64,000 nucleotides of DNA, from positions 17,606 to 81,605 of the forward strand of contig NZ_JFYV01000015.1 in assembly GCF_000632225.1 (NCBI RefSeq), written 5' to 3'. The notes beneath the pieces were generated by a model that saw only the letters and a program-made list of their open reading frames with translations, was not told the DNA's origin and did not search any database. The first letter of the stretch is position 1. Each line of letters begins with the position of its first letter. Shown piece after piece: positions 51,638-59,942 of the stretch. Source of the stretch: Sphingomonas sp. RIT328. Its GTDB lineage: Bacteria; Pseudomonadota; Alphaproteobacteria; Sphingomonadales; Sphingomonadaceae. A program made the position numbers and the translations under genes.

Positions 51638-53404
51638 TCACGACAGGCGCAGCCGGCGTTCGGCGATACGGTAGAGCGGTCGGAACAGCAGGCGGTTGAT
51701 TGCGATGACGAACACCGACATCACCATGATGCCGAGGAGGACGCGCGCACCGTCCCCCGCCGCGGTCGCATCGGCGATATAGCTGCCGAGGCCGCGCGCG
51801 CGCAGGTGGGTGTCGCCCCACGATACCGCTTCGGCGACGATGCTGGCGTTCCACGATCCGCCCGACGCGGTGAGCGCGCCGGTGATGTAATAGGGGAAGA
51901 TGCCCGGCAGGATCAGCCGCCGCCACCAGAGCAGCCCGCGCACCCCGAACATCCGGTGCGCCTCGAGCAGGTCGTTGGGGATCGCGCTCGCGCCGGCGAT
52001 GACGTTGAACAGGATGTACCATTGCGTGCCGAGCACCATCAGCGGCGACAGCCAGACGTCGGGATCGGCATGCCAGCGGACGATCGCCACCACCGCGATC
52101 GGGAAGAGCACGTTGGCGGGGAAGGCGGCGAGGAATTGCGCGATCGGCTGGACGCGCGCGGTCCAGCGCGGGCGCAGGCCGATCCAGACGCCGATCGGCA
52201 CCCAGATCAGGCTGGCGATGGCGATCAGCACGACGACGCGCAGCAGCGTCAGCAGACCCGATCCGAAGGCGGTCCAGGCATCGGCGAGCGTCAGCGTCGT
52301 GCCGAGGAAGCGCACCGCATAGACGGCGGCGGCGGATGCGGCGATCAGCACCAGCCCCGTCCATAGCCGCAGCCCGAGCGGACGCGCCGCGGCGCTGGTG
52401 GTGAAGCGACGATGCTGGACCATCAGCCGCGGCGCCGGCTCGGCGAGCGCGACGAGCGCGGCGATGCCGCGGAACGGCGCGGTCAGCGGGGGGAGCAGCC
52501 GCGCGCGGCGGAACAGGTCGAACACCCAGGAGCGCGGCGGATCGCCGCTCGCGGTCTGTTCGACGCGGAAGCGGTCCGCCCAGGCGATCACCGGGCGGAA
52601 AACGAGCTGATCGTAGAGCAGGATGACGATCGCCATCGCCGCCACCGCCAGCGCCACCGCGCCGAGATCGCGCCGGTCGATCGCCACCGCGAGCCACGAG
52701 CCGATGCCGGGCAGCATCACCTGCGTACGGCCGACGCTGATCGCCTCCGACGCGACGACGAAGAACCAGCCGCCCGACATCGACATCATCGCATTCCAGA
52801 CGAGGCCGGGCGCGGCGAAGGGCCATTCGATGCGCAGCAGCTTGCGCAGCGGCGACAGGCCGAAGCCGCGCGCCACTTCCTCCAGGTCGCCCGGCACCTG
52901 GCGCAGCGACTGGTAGAGGCTGAACGCCATGTTCCACGCCTGGCTGGTGAAGATCGCGAAGATCGCCGCGCACTCGACGCCGACGCGGCTGCCGGGGAAG
53001 AGCCCCATGAAGGCGGTGACGGTGAAGGTCATGAAGCCGAGCACCGGCACCGATTGCAGGATGTCGAGCGCGGGGATGATGACCAGCTCGGCACGGCGGC
53101 TCTTGGCGGCGGCGGTGGCGGCGACGAGCGTGAAGACGAACGAGGCGGCGAGCGCGGCGAACAGCCGCAGCGTGGTCAGCAGCGCGTAGCGCGGCAGCGC
53201 GGCGGCATCGAGCGTGATGGGTTCGACGCGCAGCCGGCTGAGCGGCTCGACCGCGTCGCGTACGCCCGATACCGTTCCGACCGCCACCGCCGCGAGGATC
53301 GCGAAGACCGCAAGATCGGACCAGCCGAGCGTCGCCCCCAGCCGTCGTGGGCTGAAGCCGAGGAAACCGATGCGATGGAGCGCGCGTGCCTCAGACCCGG
53401 CCAC
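51638..53404 (-). CDS. Fused double ABC permease (SsuC/TauC-like)
   Basis: A 588-residue protein that joins two permease units of the nitrate/sulfonate/taurine class. Each has an EAA-like loop: DLEEVARGFGLSPLRKLLRIEWP near residue 180 and DLLEAHRMFGVRGLLWWRRLILP near 470 (both quoted in part), with five to six helices around each. The fusion gives a one-chain transmembrane dimer. The frame begins at GTG 53404, with a 31-codon ORF overlapping that start. Its ATPase follows directly. Uptake of an organic anion is the usual role; the ligand is unknown. Confidence 0.84.
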   Translation of the reverse strand: MAGSEARALHRIGFLGFSPRRLGATLGWSDLAVFAILAAVAVGTVSGVRDAVEPLSRLRVEPITLDAAALPRYALLTTLRLFAALAASFVFTLVAATAAAKSRRAELVIIPALDILQSVPVLGFMTFTVTAFMGLFPGSRVGVECAAIFAIFTSQAWNMAFSLYQSLRQVPGDLEEVARGFGLSPLRKLLRIEWPFAAPGLVWNAMMSMSGGWFFVVASEAISVGRTQVMLPGIGSWLAVAIDRRDLGAVALAVAAMAIVILLYDQLVFRPVIAWADRFRVEQTASGDPPRSWVFDLFRRARLLPPLTAPFRGIAALVALAEPAPRLMVQHRRFTTSAAARPLGLRLWTGLVLIAASAAAVYAVRFLGTTLTLADAWTAFGSGLLTLLRVVVLIAIASLIWVPIGVWIGLRPRWTARVQPIAQFLAAFPANVLFPIAVVAIVRWHADPDVWLSPLMVLGTQWYILFNVIAGASAIPNDLLEAHRMFGVRGLLWWRRLILPGIFPYYITGALTASGGSWNASIVAEAVSWGDTHLRARGLGSYIADATAAGDGARVLLGIMVMSVFVIAINRLLFRPLYRIAERRLRLS

Positions 53405-53486
53405 GGCCGCACCCGATCGGCAGCGCCCCGGCGGGGGCGTCGGTTGACGAAACGCGCGCAGGCGCGCGAGCGAAAGCGAGTGTCAT
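53391..53486 (-). CDS. Possible 31-aa leader ORF upstream of the double permease
   Basis: ATG at 53486 is preceded by GGAGG with a 4-base gap, a better ribosome site than anything before the GTG at 53404. It reads a 31-residue Ala/Arg/Pro-rich peptide (MTLAFARAPARV...) ending at TGA 14 bases inside the permease frame. It could be a coupled leader, the true N-terminus in the wrong frame (a frameshift), or chance. No family similarity is seen. Confidence 0.35.
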   Translation of the reverse strand: MTLAFARAPARVSSTDAPAGALPIGCGRGRV

Positions 53487-53708
53487 GCGACCTCCAAGGC
53501 GGTTCGGGCCCGGTGGATCGCTGACGGTCAGCGTGTCGCTGGCGCGTGCGCCCCGTCAGGCCCGGGGAAGACGATCGGATGCAGAGACGCCGCAGCGTCT
53601 ACTGTCTCCGTCGCCGGTGGTGGGGCTAGATCGGGGCATTGTCGTCCTGTGTCCGCCGGGCGATCCGCTCGCCCGGCTGTCGCGCCCATACACCCGGGCC
53701 GAAATGGA
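53405..53708. other. Intergenic region upstream of the double permease
   Basis: 304 bases between the permease start and the stop of the next glycosyltransferase. Besides the 31-codon ORF it holds a 15-base palindrome CGCTGAC-G-GTCAGCG (53519-53533) and a hairpin AGACGC-CGCA-GCGTCT (53585-53600). Either could end the glycosyltransferase transcript or bind a regulator of the transporter. No T tract follows on the minus strand. Confidence 0.45.
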
Positions 53709-54860
53709 TCAAGCTGGAATATGGACGTCGGCGACCGGCATCGGCACGACGACGCCGAGGTCGGCCAGCGCGAGATCGAGATAGCGCCGCGCCGCCTCGC
53801 GCCACCGGAATCGCGCGGCGCGGGCGCGGCCTGCGGCGGACAGCGCGGCGCGCGCCTCCGGGTCGGCGAGCAGGCGGCGGATCGCGGCGCGCCACGCCGC
53901 CGCATCGAGCGCGGGGACGAGCATCGCGCCGTCCGCGCACACCTCCGGCATCGCGCCGGCGTGCGAGGCGATCGTCGGGCAGCCGAGTGCCATCGCCTCG
54001 AGCGGCGGCAGGCCGAAACCTTCGGTGGTCGAGGGGAACAGGAACAGCGCGGCGTGGCGCATCAGGGCGGCGAGGTCGGCATCGTCGACGCGGCCGGTGA
54101 AGCGGACGCCGTCCGGGACGCGCAGCCCGCGCTCGCTCAGCGTCCCGCGATCGGGACCGCCGAACAGCACCAGCCGGCCGGCGAGATCCGCGTCGGGCGC
54201 GACCGCGTCGAAGATCGTCTGTACGTTCTTATGCGCATGGAAGCTCGAATTGGTCAGCACATAGCCGCCGGGCATCAGGCCGAAGCGCGTCAGCACCGCG
54301 TCCGACACCGGCTGGGTCAGGACGTGATCGATGCCGTTCGGCACCACCTCGATATCCGCGCGGTCGCAGACAGCATAGCGGACGAGCTGCTCGCGCGAGA
54401 AGTGCGAGACGGTGACGAGCCGCTGATAGTGCCGCGCGACATAGGGGGTGATCATCCCGTACAGCACCTTGCTGCGCAGCCCGTGCGAGGCGGGGCTCGA
54501 CCGGAATTGCGCATCGTGCACGACGACGCAGCCGCTGCGGCGCACGACCGGCGCGGTATTGGTGAAGTTGATGCAATAGCGGCCGCGCAGCGCGCGCGGC
54601 AGGTCGAGCTGTTCCCACAGCAGGCCGGTATGACGGCCGACCTCTTCGACCGCGATCCTTTGAAGCGTGATCCGTTCTGCCCCGCCGGGCGGCGCGAGCA
54701 AGGTGACGGTGACGCCGCGATAGTCCGGCGTGGCGAGCAGCGTATCGATCGCGCCCGTCACCTCGCGCGCGACGCGCGGCATGCCCTCCAGCGTCGCGAG
54801 TAGGAATTTGCCGTTGATGACGATCTCGGCGGCGGTACGCCGGATGGGATCGTAGAACAT
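53709..54860 (-). CDS. GT4 family glycosyltransferase (mannosyltransferase-like)
   Basis: A 383-residue GT-B enzyme. The N-terminal part has VVHDAQFRSSP and VTVSHFSREQLVRY, typical of GT4 mannosyl/rhamnosyl-transferases of surface polysaccharides. The donor domain shows VVPNGIDH, YVLTNSSFHAHKN and LFPSTTEGFGLPPLEAMALG with the EX7E acids, then SHAGAMPEVCADGAMLV. It should add a sugar to a polysaccharide repeat or lipid carrier in the cytoplasm. It is alone on its transcript. Start ATG 54860 (MFYDPIRR); an upstream Met adds six residues. Confidence 0.85.
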   Translation of the reverse strand: MFYDPIRRTAAEIVINGKFLLATLEGMPRVAREVTGAIDTLLATPDYRGVTVTLLAPPGGAERITLQRIAVEEVGRHTGLLWEQLDLPRALRGRYCINFTNTAPVVRRSGCVVVHDAQFRSSPASHGLRSKVLYGMITPYVARHYQRLVTVSHFSREQLVRYAVCDRADIEVVPNGIDHVLTQPVSDAVLTRFGLMPGGYVLTNSSFHAHKNVQTIFDAVAPDADLAGRLVLFGGPDRGTLSERGLRVPDGVRFTGRVDDADLAALMRHAALFLFPSTTEGFGLPPLEAMALGCPTIASHAGAMPEVCADGAMLVPALDAAAWRAAIRRLLADPEARAALSAAGRARAARFRWREAARRYLDLALADLGVVVPMPVADVHIPA

Positions 54861-54935
54861 GCCGCAGGCCCTCGCCAATGATCGTAGCGGCGTTCCTGTA
54901 ACGGCGGCGGCGTTAAGATTACGCTTCGGTCCCCA

Positions 54936-56081
54936 TCACGTAGCGACGAGGGCGCTGGCGTCGAGCCGATCGATCGTGGTGCGACCGGTCAGCGCCATCG
55001 CGACGCGCATCTCGGCCTCGACCAGTTGCAGCATCTGCGTGACCGCCGCCTCGCCCCCGGCGGCGAGCGCATAGACCCAGGCGCGGCCGAGCAGCACGCC
55101 ATGCGCGCCCAGCGCCAGCAACCGCACCACGTCGAGCCCCGAACGCACGCCGCCGTCGGCGAGCACGGTCAGGCGGTCGCGCACCCGCGCCGCGATTGCC
55201 GGCAGCGCCGCCGCGGTCGAGGGCACGCCGTCGAGCTGGCGGCCGCCATGGTTGGAGACGACGATGCCGTCCGCGCCGAGGCTCGCTGCCGCTTCGGCAT
55301 CCTCGACGTCGAGGATGCCCTTGATGATCAGCGGCCCGGTCCAGCTCTCGCGGATGAATTCGAGATCCCGCCAGCTTACCGTCGGATCGAAATTGTCGCG
55401 CATCCAGGCGAAGAAATCCTCCAGCCCGGTGTTCTTGCCGAGCACCGGCGCGACGTTGCCGAGCTGATGCGGTCGGCCGCGCACGCCGACGTCATAGGCC
55501 CAGCCGGGCCGGCGCATCGCCTGCCACGTCCGCCGCGCCGCGCCGCGCAGCCCCGCCGCCCCCGCGAGACCGGACCGGTAATCGCGATAGCGCGATCCGG
55601 GCACCGGCATATCGACGGTGAAGACGAGCGCGCTGCACCCCGCGTCGCGCGCCTGCGCCATCAGCTCGCGCATGAAGCCGCGGTCGCGGATCATATAGAG
55701 CTGGAACCAGAAGGGCGCGTCGGCGGCGGCGGCGACCTCCGGGATCGGGCAGGCGGAGACGGTCGACAGGCAGAAGGGGATGCCGGCCTTGTGCGCCGCG
55801 CGCGCCGCCTGCACCTCGCCCCGCCGCGCGTTGAGCCCGGCAAGGCCGATCGGGGCGAGCGCGAGCGGCAGCCGCTGAGTCGTGCCGAACAGGCGGGTCG
55901 AGAGATCGAGCGAGGAGACGTCGGTCAGCACCCGCTGGCGCAAGGCAATCGCTTCAAGATCTTCGATATTCCGGCGGAGCGTCACCTCCGCATAGGAACC
56001 GCCGTCGATATATTCGAACAGGAAATGGGGCAGGCGGCGGCGGGCAATCTCGCGGAAATCGAGCGTAGAGGCGGCTTTCAT
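54936..56081 (-). CDS. lldD: FMN-dependent alpha-hydroxy-acid (L-lactate) dehydrogenase
   Basis: A 381-residue enzyme of the L-lactate dehydrogenase (quinone)/glycolate oxidase family, peripheral to the inner membrane. FMN and catalytic residues are all visible: Tyr in [10 protein letters not shown], Tyr in [10 protein letters not shown], Arg in [12 protein letters not shown], Lys in [11 protein letters not shown], His and Arg in [10 protein letters not shown], and the phosphate loop [14 protein letters not shown] and [10 protein letters not shown]. It oxidises L-lactate to pyruvate, feeding electrons to the quinone pool. Length matches E. coli LldD. It is not next to a lactate permease or LldR. 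tspO follows downstream in the opposite order of strand use but same direction. Confidence 0.88.
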   Translation of the reverse strand: MKAASTLDFREIARRRLPHFLFEYIDGGSYAEVTLRRNIEDLEAIALRQRVLTDVSSLDLSTRLFGTTQRLPLALAPIGLAGLNARRGEVQAARAAHKAGIPFCLSTVSACPIPEVAAAADAPFWFQLYMIRDRGFMRELMAQARDAGCSALVFTVDMPVPGSRYRDYRSGLAGAAGLRGAARRTWQAMRRPGWAYDVGVRGRPHQLGNVAPVLGKNTGLEDFFAWMRDNFDPTVSWRDLEFIRESWTGPLIIKGILDVEDAEAAASLGADGIVVSNHGGRQLDGVPSTAAALPAIAARVRDRLTVLADGGVRSGLDVVRLLALGAHGVLLGRAWVYALAAGGEAAVTQMLQLVEAEMRVAMALTGRTTIDRLDASALVAT

Positions 56082-56120
56082 GCCGCGCATTATGCCAGAG
56101 CGGCGCCGCCGCGGCGAGCA

Positions 56121-56630
56121 TCAACCGTCGTTCGCCTCGCGGATCCGCTCGCTGAGCAGGGTCGCGAAGCCGAGCCAGGCGACCAGCGGCACCGCCGTCG
56201 CGGCGGCGGGGCGATCGATCTTCGCCGCGGTGGCGGCGAATCCTGCGCTGGTCACCAGCATCGCTCCGGCGGCGGCGGTGCTGCCGGCGAGCGCGTGACG
56301 GCGGAAGAAGATCTCCGTCCATCCGCCGATCATCGCGCTGGTGCCGAGCCACAGCGCCACCGCCGCGGTGCGTGTGGGGCCCGCGGGCTGACGCAGCACC
56401 CGATAGCCGCCGATCGCCATGCCGGTCTCGAGCACCGGCCAGACCGCGCCGAACACCGCATCGGGCGGCGTGAAGCCGGGTTTGTCGAGGCGGCGATACC
56501 AGCGCCGGATCGCAGGATGGTCGCCGGCGGGCGCATTGCGGCGGCCGAGCCAGGCACTGGCGCCGAGCACGCCGGCGACGATCCCCAGAGCGGCGAGGCG
56601 CGGCAAGGCGGGGCGGGGGGCGTCGGTCAT
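56121..56630 (-). CDS. tspO: TspO/MBR family membrane protein
   Basis: A 169-residue five-helix membrane protein. The family pattern WYRRLDKPGFTPPDAVFGAVWPVL near residue 45 (part quoted), WLGTSAMIGGWTEIFF and the late Leu/Trp helices identify TspO, which binds tetrapyrroles and cholesterol-like ligands and modulates photopigment or stress responses in alphaproteobacteria. GAGGATC lies 8 bases before ATG 56630. The gene is separate from lldD by 39 bases downstream of its own start region. Given a rhodopsin elsewhere in the window, a light- or oxygen-linked role is possible but not shown. Confidence 0.85.
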   Translation of the reverse strand: MTDAPRPALPRLAALGIVAGVLGASAWLGRRNAPAGDHPAIRRWYRRLDKPGFTPPDAVFGAVWPVLETGMAIGGYRVLRQPAGPTRTAAVALWLGTSAMIGGWTEIFFRRHALAGSTAAAGAMLVTSAGFAATAAKIDRPAAATAVPLVAWLGFATLLSERIREANDG

Positions 56631-56747
56631 GGCGGATCCTCGTGGCGCGGCGCGGCAGGCACCGTCCTCGACAGAGCGTCGGGGCGGCGGCGAGGTTCCG
56701 GCACGAGGATGCTTGCCCGGCGCGCAGCGGTCGCTACCAGCGCGGCG

Positions 56748-57011
56748 ATGGACCTCGACGACCAGATCCGCCATTATTTCGGCAGCGACACGCTCGATGC
56801 CGTGCCGCCGGCGGCGCTCGCCGCCGGAATCGAGCGGATGACGGTCGACCTCTGGCTGGAGCGCGACCGCGCCCGCCGGTTCGCATTGTGGACGCTGCTT
56901 TACATGTTCGACGCGGCGCCGCCGCTCGATGAGGTCTTCGCCGAGGCGGCGGATCGCGACGCGGCGCGAAACTGGATGGACCTGTCGGCGCGGCTGCTCC
57001 CGGAGGACTGA
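56748..57011 (+). CDS. Small conserved-looking hypothetical protein (87 aa)
   Basis: An 87-residue acidic soluble protein (MDLDDQIRHYFGSD...). It is predicted helical, with no signal or membrane segment and no motif I can name. I take it as real because it has normal composition for the genome, begins at an ATG in free space downstream of the divergent tspO start, and ends 4 bases before the convergent small ORF. Start ATG 56748. Function unknown. Confidence 0.6.
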   Translation: MDLDDQIRHYFGSDTLDAVPPAALAAGIERMTVDLWLERDRARRFALWTLLYMFDAAPPLDEVFAEAADRDAARNWMDLSARLLPED

Positions 57012-57014
57012 GCC

Positions 57015-57131
57015 TCAGCTGCGGGTGAGGGCGACGCCGAGCGCCACCATCCCCGCCATCGCGACGGCGAGGCAGACGATCGCCAGCAGGATGATGCGGC
57101 GCACGGCGGCGGCGTTGCGGTCGTCGGGCAT
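57015..57131 (-). CDS. 38-aa single-helix membrane microprotein
   Basis: A 38-residue ORF: a charged start MPDDRNAAAVRR, one hydrophobic helix of about 22 residues (IILLAIVCLAVAMAG...) and a short basic end. Its ATG shares one base with the metallophosphoesterase stop (TGATG), the same coupling used between the esterase and HxlR genes, which argues that it is translated. It should insert in the inner membrane. Function unknown; perhaps an accessory of the esterase. Confidence 0.6.
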   Translation of the reverse strand: MPDDRNAAAVRRIILLAIVCLAVAMAGMVALGVALTRS

Positions 57132-57631
57132 CAGGGCGTCTCCTTGGCGGGGCTCAGCAGCTCGGCGAGCGTGACGGGGGCGAAGCCGCGCGGATCGACG
57201 CCGACATCGAACTGGCGCGGCATGGGCTTGAGGCGGCCATGGCTGTGGCCGTGCAGGTTGAGCGCACCACGATGCTGGCCGTTCCAGCTGCGGAAGGGAT
57301 AATGGCAGAGGACGAGCGCCTGGCCGTCGAGCGTCAGTTCGGCATAGTCGCCGACGCTCGCCCAGCCGGCGGCGGCGCGCGTCGCGTCGGGATCGTTGTT
57401 GCCGGCGAGCAGATGCTTGGTGCCGTTGAGTTGGGCGAGTAATGCGGCGACATCACCGGCGCGGCGCGCGACGTCGCCGAGATGCCAGACGGTGTCGTCG
57501 GGGGCGACGCGGGCGTTCCAGCGTGCGATCAGGCTTGCGTCCATCGCCGCGGTATCGGCGAAGGGGCGGCGCTGGATGTTGATCGTACGGTGATCGCCGA
57601 AATGGGTGTCGGCGGTGAAGAAGACGGCCAT
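57131..57631 (-). CDS. Metallophosphoesterase (calcineurin-like)
   Basis: A 166-residue enzyme with the calcineurin metal motifs in order: FFTADTHFGDHR (DxH), WHLGDVAR (GDxx), LLAGNNDPD (GNHD as GNND), LCHYPFRSW, and NLHGHSHGRL (GHxH). The length fits the small YfcE-like or DR1281-like esterases acting on phosphodiesters. The GNND in place of GNHD replaces one usual metal/acid His by Asn. It is coupled by TGATG to the HxlR gene upstream and to the microprotein downstream. Confidence 0.85.
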   Translation of the reverse strand: MAVFFTADTHFGDHRTINIQRRPFADTAAMDASLIARWNARVAPDDTVWHLGDVARRAGDVAALLAQLNGTKHLLAGNNDPDATRAAAGWASVGDYAELTLDGQALVLCHYPFRSWNGQHRGALNLHGHSHGRLKPMPRQFDVGVDPRGFAPVTLAELLSPAKETP

Positions 57632-58050
57632 CAGCCGCCAACGCGCGCATCGTAACGGCGTTGCGCCGCCTGCACCTCGGGCATGCGCGTTTCCGCCCAA
57701 TCGATCATCAGCCGCAGCGCCGCGCGCAGGTCGCTGCCGAGCGGGGTGGCTCGATAGCGGACGGTGACCGGCACCGTCGCCTCGGCATGACGCGTCACCA
57801 GCCCGTCGCGCTCGAGTGCCCGCAGCGTCTGGCTCAGCATCTTCTGCGAGATGCCGCCGATCCGCTGCTTGAGCTGGCCGAAGCGCAGCTCGCCATCGCC
57901 GAGCAGCAGCAGGATGAGCACGCTCCATTTGTCGCCGATCCGGTCGAGCAGCCGGCGCGTCGGACAATCGGCGGCATAGGCGTCGCCGCGCAGGATCGCC
58001 GAGGTTACCTGCGGGATACCAAATATGGTCGAAGTGCCGTCTTGCGTCAT
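57631..58050 (-). CDS. HxlR-family transcriptional regulator
   Basis: A 139-residue winged-helix regulator. The family pattern is CPTRRLLDRIGDKWSVLIL (Cys in the usual place for redox or aldehyde sensing), GGISQKMLSQTLRALERDGLV as recognition helix, then VRYRATPLG. HxlR proteins often sense electrophiles or redox stress and repress a divergent oxidoreductase, which here is the NAD(P)-binding protein. An inverted repeat lies between the two starts. Downstream it is coupled to a metallophosphoesterase and a microprotein. Confidence 0.88.
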   Translation of the reverse strand: MTQDGTSTIFGIPQVTSAILRGDAYAADCPTRRLLDRIGDKWSVLILLLLGDGELRFGQLKQRIGGISQKMLSQTLRALERDGLVTRHAEATVPVTVRYRATPLGSDLRAALRLMIDWAETRMPEVQAAQRRYDARVGG

Positions 58051-58066
58051 CGGTCACCCATAGCGA

Positions 58067-58081
58067 CGTTGGTCACCAACG
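58067..58081. promoter_or_regulatory. Candidate HxlR operator between divergent genes
   Basis: CGTTGGT-C-ACCAACG, a perfect 7-1-7 inverted repeat, sits in the 52-base gap between the HxlR and oxidoreductase starts. GGTCACC, the core of it, also occurs at 58052-58058, 19 bases earlier. Position and symmetry suit an operator for the adjacent HxlR protein; binding is inferred. Confidence 0.55.
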
Positions 58082-58102
58082 GAAACCATGAGGTGAGTCG
58101 AC

Positions 58103-58711
58103 ATGACGGTGACGGTGCTGGGGGCGAGCGGGCGCGCAGGCGCGGCGATCACGCGGGAGCTTGCGGCGCGGGGGCATCGCGTGCGCGGTGTCGCGCGCAG
58201 GCCGGAGGCGATCCCGGTCGCCGACGGGGTGGCGCCGGTGGCGGGCGATGCGCAGGATGCCGGAGCGCTCGCCGAGCTGGTGCGCGGCAGCGACGCGGTG
58301 ATCAGCGCCCTGCATTTCGACGTGACCGCGGACACCTTGCTCGCCGCCTTGCGCAAGGCGGGGGTGCAGCGGCTGCTCGTCACCGGCGGGGCGGCGAGCC
58401 TGGAGGTCGCGACGGGCCAGCGGCTGTTCGATACGCCCGACTTTCCGCCCGAATGGAAGCCGATCGCCGCCGGCGGCATCGCCTTCCTCGAATCATTGCG
58501 GCAGGAGCGCGCGATCGACTGGACCTTCCTGTCGCCACCCGCGTGGATCGAAGAGGGGCCGCGCACCGGCTCCTATCGCACCGGCGGCGATCGCCTGCTT
58601 ACCGATGCGCAGGGGCAAAGCCGGATCAGCTTCGCCGATTATGCCATCGCGATGGTCGATGAATATGAACGGCCGCAGCACAGCCGCAGCCGCTTCACCG
58701 TCGCTTATTGA
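58103..58711 (+). CDS. NAD(P)-binding atypical SDR (NmrA/BVR-B-like)
   Basis: A 202-residue Rossmann protein: TVLGASGRAGAAITRELAARG binds the dinucleotide (quoted in part), VRGVARRPEAI contacts the phosphate of NADP, SDAVISALHFD follows, and TFLSPPAWIEEG matches the NAD(P)H-binding family 13 ending. There is no catalytic YxxxK, so it may be a reductase of quinone-like or flavin substrates or a redox sensor. GAGGTGA precedes the ATG. It is divergent from the HxlR regulator, its likely repressor. The stop overlaps the convergent phosphatase by a few bases. Confidence 0.82.
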   Translation: MTVTVLGASGRAGAAITRELAARGHRVRGVARRPEAIPVADGVAPVAGDAQDAGALAELVRGSDAVISALHFDVTADTLLAALRKAGVQRLLVTGGAASLEVATGQRLFDTPDFPPEWKPIAAGGIAFLESLRQERAIDWTFLSPPAWIEEGPRTGSYRTGGDRLLTDAQGQSRISFADYAIAMVDEYERPQHSRSRFTVAY

Positions 58712-59901
58712 GCGGCGCGCAGCGGCGCGAGGCGGCCGCGCAGCATCGTCGCGAAGCGGGCGAGGTCGCACCCGTTGGGCGCGCAGCCGGGGATGGCGAG
58801 CGGCGTCACATCGACCGCCGGCGACAGCGCGCGCAATGTGTCGGGGGATTGCGTGCGATAGCTCGCCCGGACGAACCGGCGGCCGCTTGCCGGATCGAGC
58901 ACGCGTTCGAGCCAGATCGCGCCACCGGGGGCGACATCGCCTTCGGCATAGCCCGGCGCGCGCAGCGGCACATGGAGCACGGCTGCGAGAGCGGTGACGT
59001 TGGTATCGTGGCCGACGAGCACCGTCACCGCCGGCACCTCGGCGTCGGTCAGCGCGGCGAGCAGGGCGCGACCGAGCGCCGCGCTCTGGTGCGCCGCCAT
59101 ATAGGGGGGGCGGGTGAAGACGTCGAACAAGGCGGCGTGCAGCGCGCCGACGCGTTGCAGCGCGGCGGCATCGACCGGTGGCCAGCCGGGCAGCGCCAGC
59201 CCCTCGGCATATTGCAGCAGCAACACCTGCGCGGTACCCGAGGTGGTGCGGATCGGCCCGGTCAGGTCGATGCCGCGTCCGTCCGCCGAGGGCGTGACGC
59301 GGGACGGCAGCATCGGGCTGCATCCCTGCGGGTCACCGCAGCCGAGCAGCCGGTCGAGCGCGGCGATGTCCGCGGCATGGCGGCGGGCAAGCGCATCGAC
59401 GCCGCCGGTGTAACGCCGGATATCGGCGACAGCCGCGGCGGCGTCGAAGTAGGTGACGCCGGCGCGCAGCGGCTCGAACAGCGGATCGGCCCGATCGGCC
59501 GACAGGTGCTCGACCGGAAGCGGACAGCCGGGCGCGAGGCCGCGCGCGAACGCCTCGCCGCTTGCGATCGTCCGCTCGGCGGTGTTGCTGTGGATGCGGA
59601 TCGTCCCCGCCGCCGGACAGCCGTCACTCGGCAATAGGCCGTCGGCGAGCAGCGCCGCACGATCCGCCGCGGCGAGCAGCGTCAGCGCCTGCGCACCGTG
59701 CGGGGTGAGATGCTCCGCCGGCACCGGCCAGTGCGGCCAGGGCGCGGCGGTGCGCGTACCGGCGGGTGCCTCGCCGTCGATCGGCGCACGCACCCCGTGG
59801 CGGACCAGCATCACCACCCGCTCGACCCGCAACGCCGGTCTGGCGGCGAGCGGTGCGGGGATCAGCAGCAGAGCGGCGGCGAGGAGGCGGGGCAGGGTCA
59901 T
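58705..59901 (-). CDS. Periplasmic histidine acid phosphatase (phytase/G1Pase-like)
   Basis: A 398-residue secreted phosphatase. A signal peptide (LLAAALLLIPAPLAA) precedes the catalytic RHGxRxP as MLVRHGVRAPI near residue 34. HSNTAERTIASGEAF gives the second Arg region, and LVGHDTNV supplies the HD proton donor. The histidine acid phosphatase family includes AppA phytase and glucose-1-phosphatase, which release phosphate from organic esters in the periplasm. Several cysteine pairs could form disulfides. It is single and convergent with the NAD(P)-binding gene. A role for phytate is possible in an environmental Sphingomonad. Confidence 0.85.
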   Translation of the reverse strand: MTLPRLLAAALLLIPAPLAARPALRVERVVMLVRHGVRAPIDGEAPAGTRTAAPWPHWPVPAEHLTPHGAQALTLLAAADRAALLADGLLPSDGCPAAGTIRIHSNTAERTIASGEAFARGLAPGCPLPVEHLSADRADPLFEPLRAGVTYFDAAAAVADIRRYTGGVDALARRHAADIAALDRLLGCGDPQGCSPMLPSRVTPSADGRGIDLTGPIRTTSGTAQVLLLQYAEGLALPGWPPVDAAALQRVGALHAALFDVFTRPPYMAAHQSAALGRALLAALTDAEVPAVTVLVGHDTNVTALAAVLHVPLRAPGYAEGDVAPGGAIWLERVLDPASGRRFVRASYRTQSPDTLRALSPAVDVTPLAIPGCAPNGCDLARFATMLRGRLAPLRAAQ

Positions 59902-59942
59902 GGCGCGCGCCTATCGCGGCTGTAAGTCAGCCCGGTGACAGA

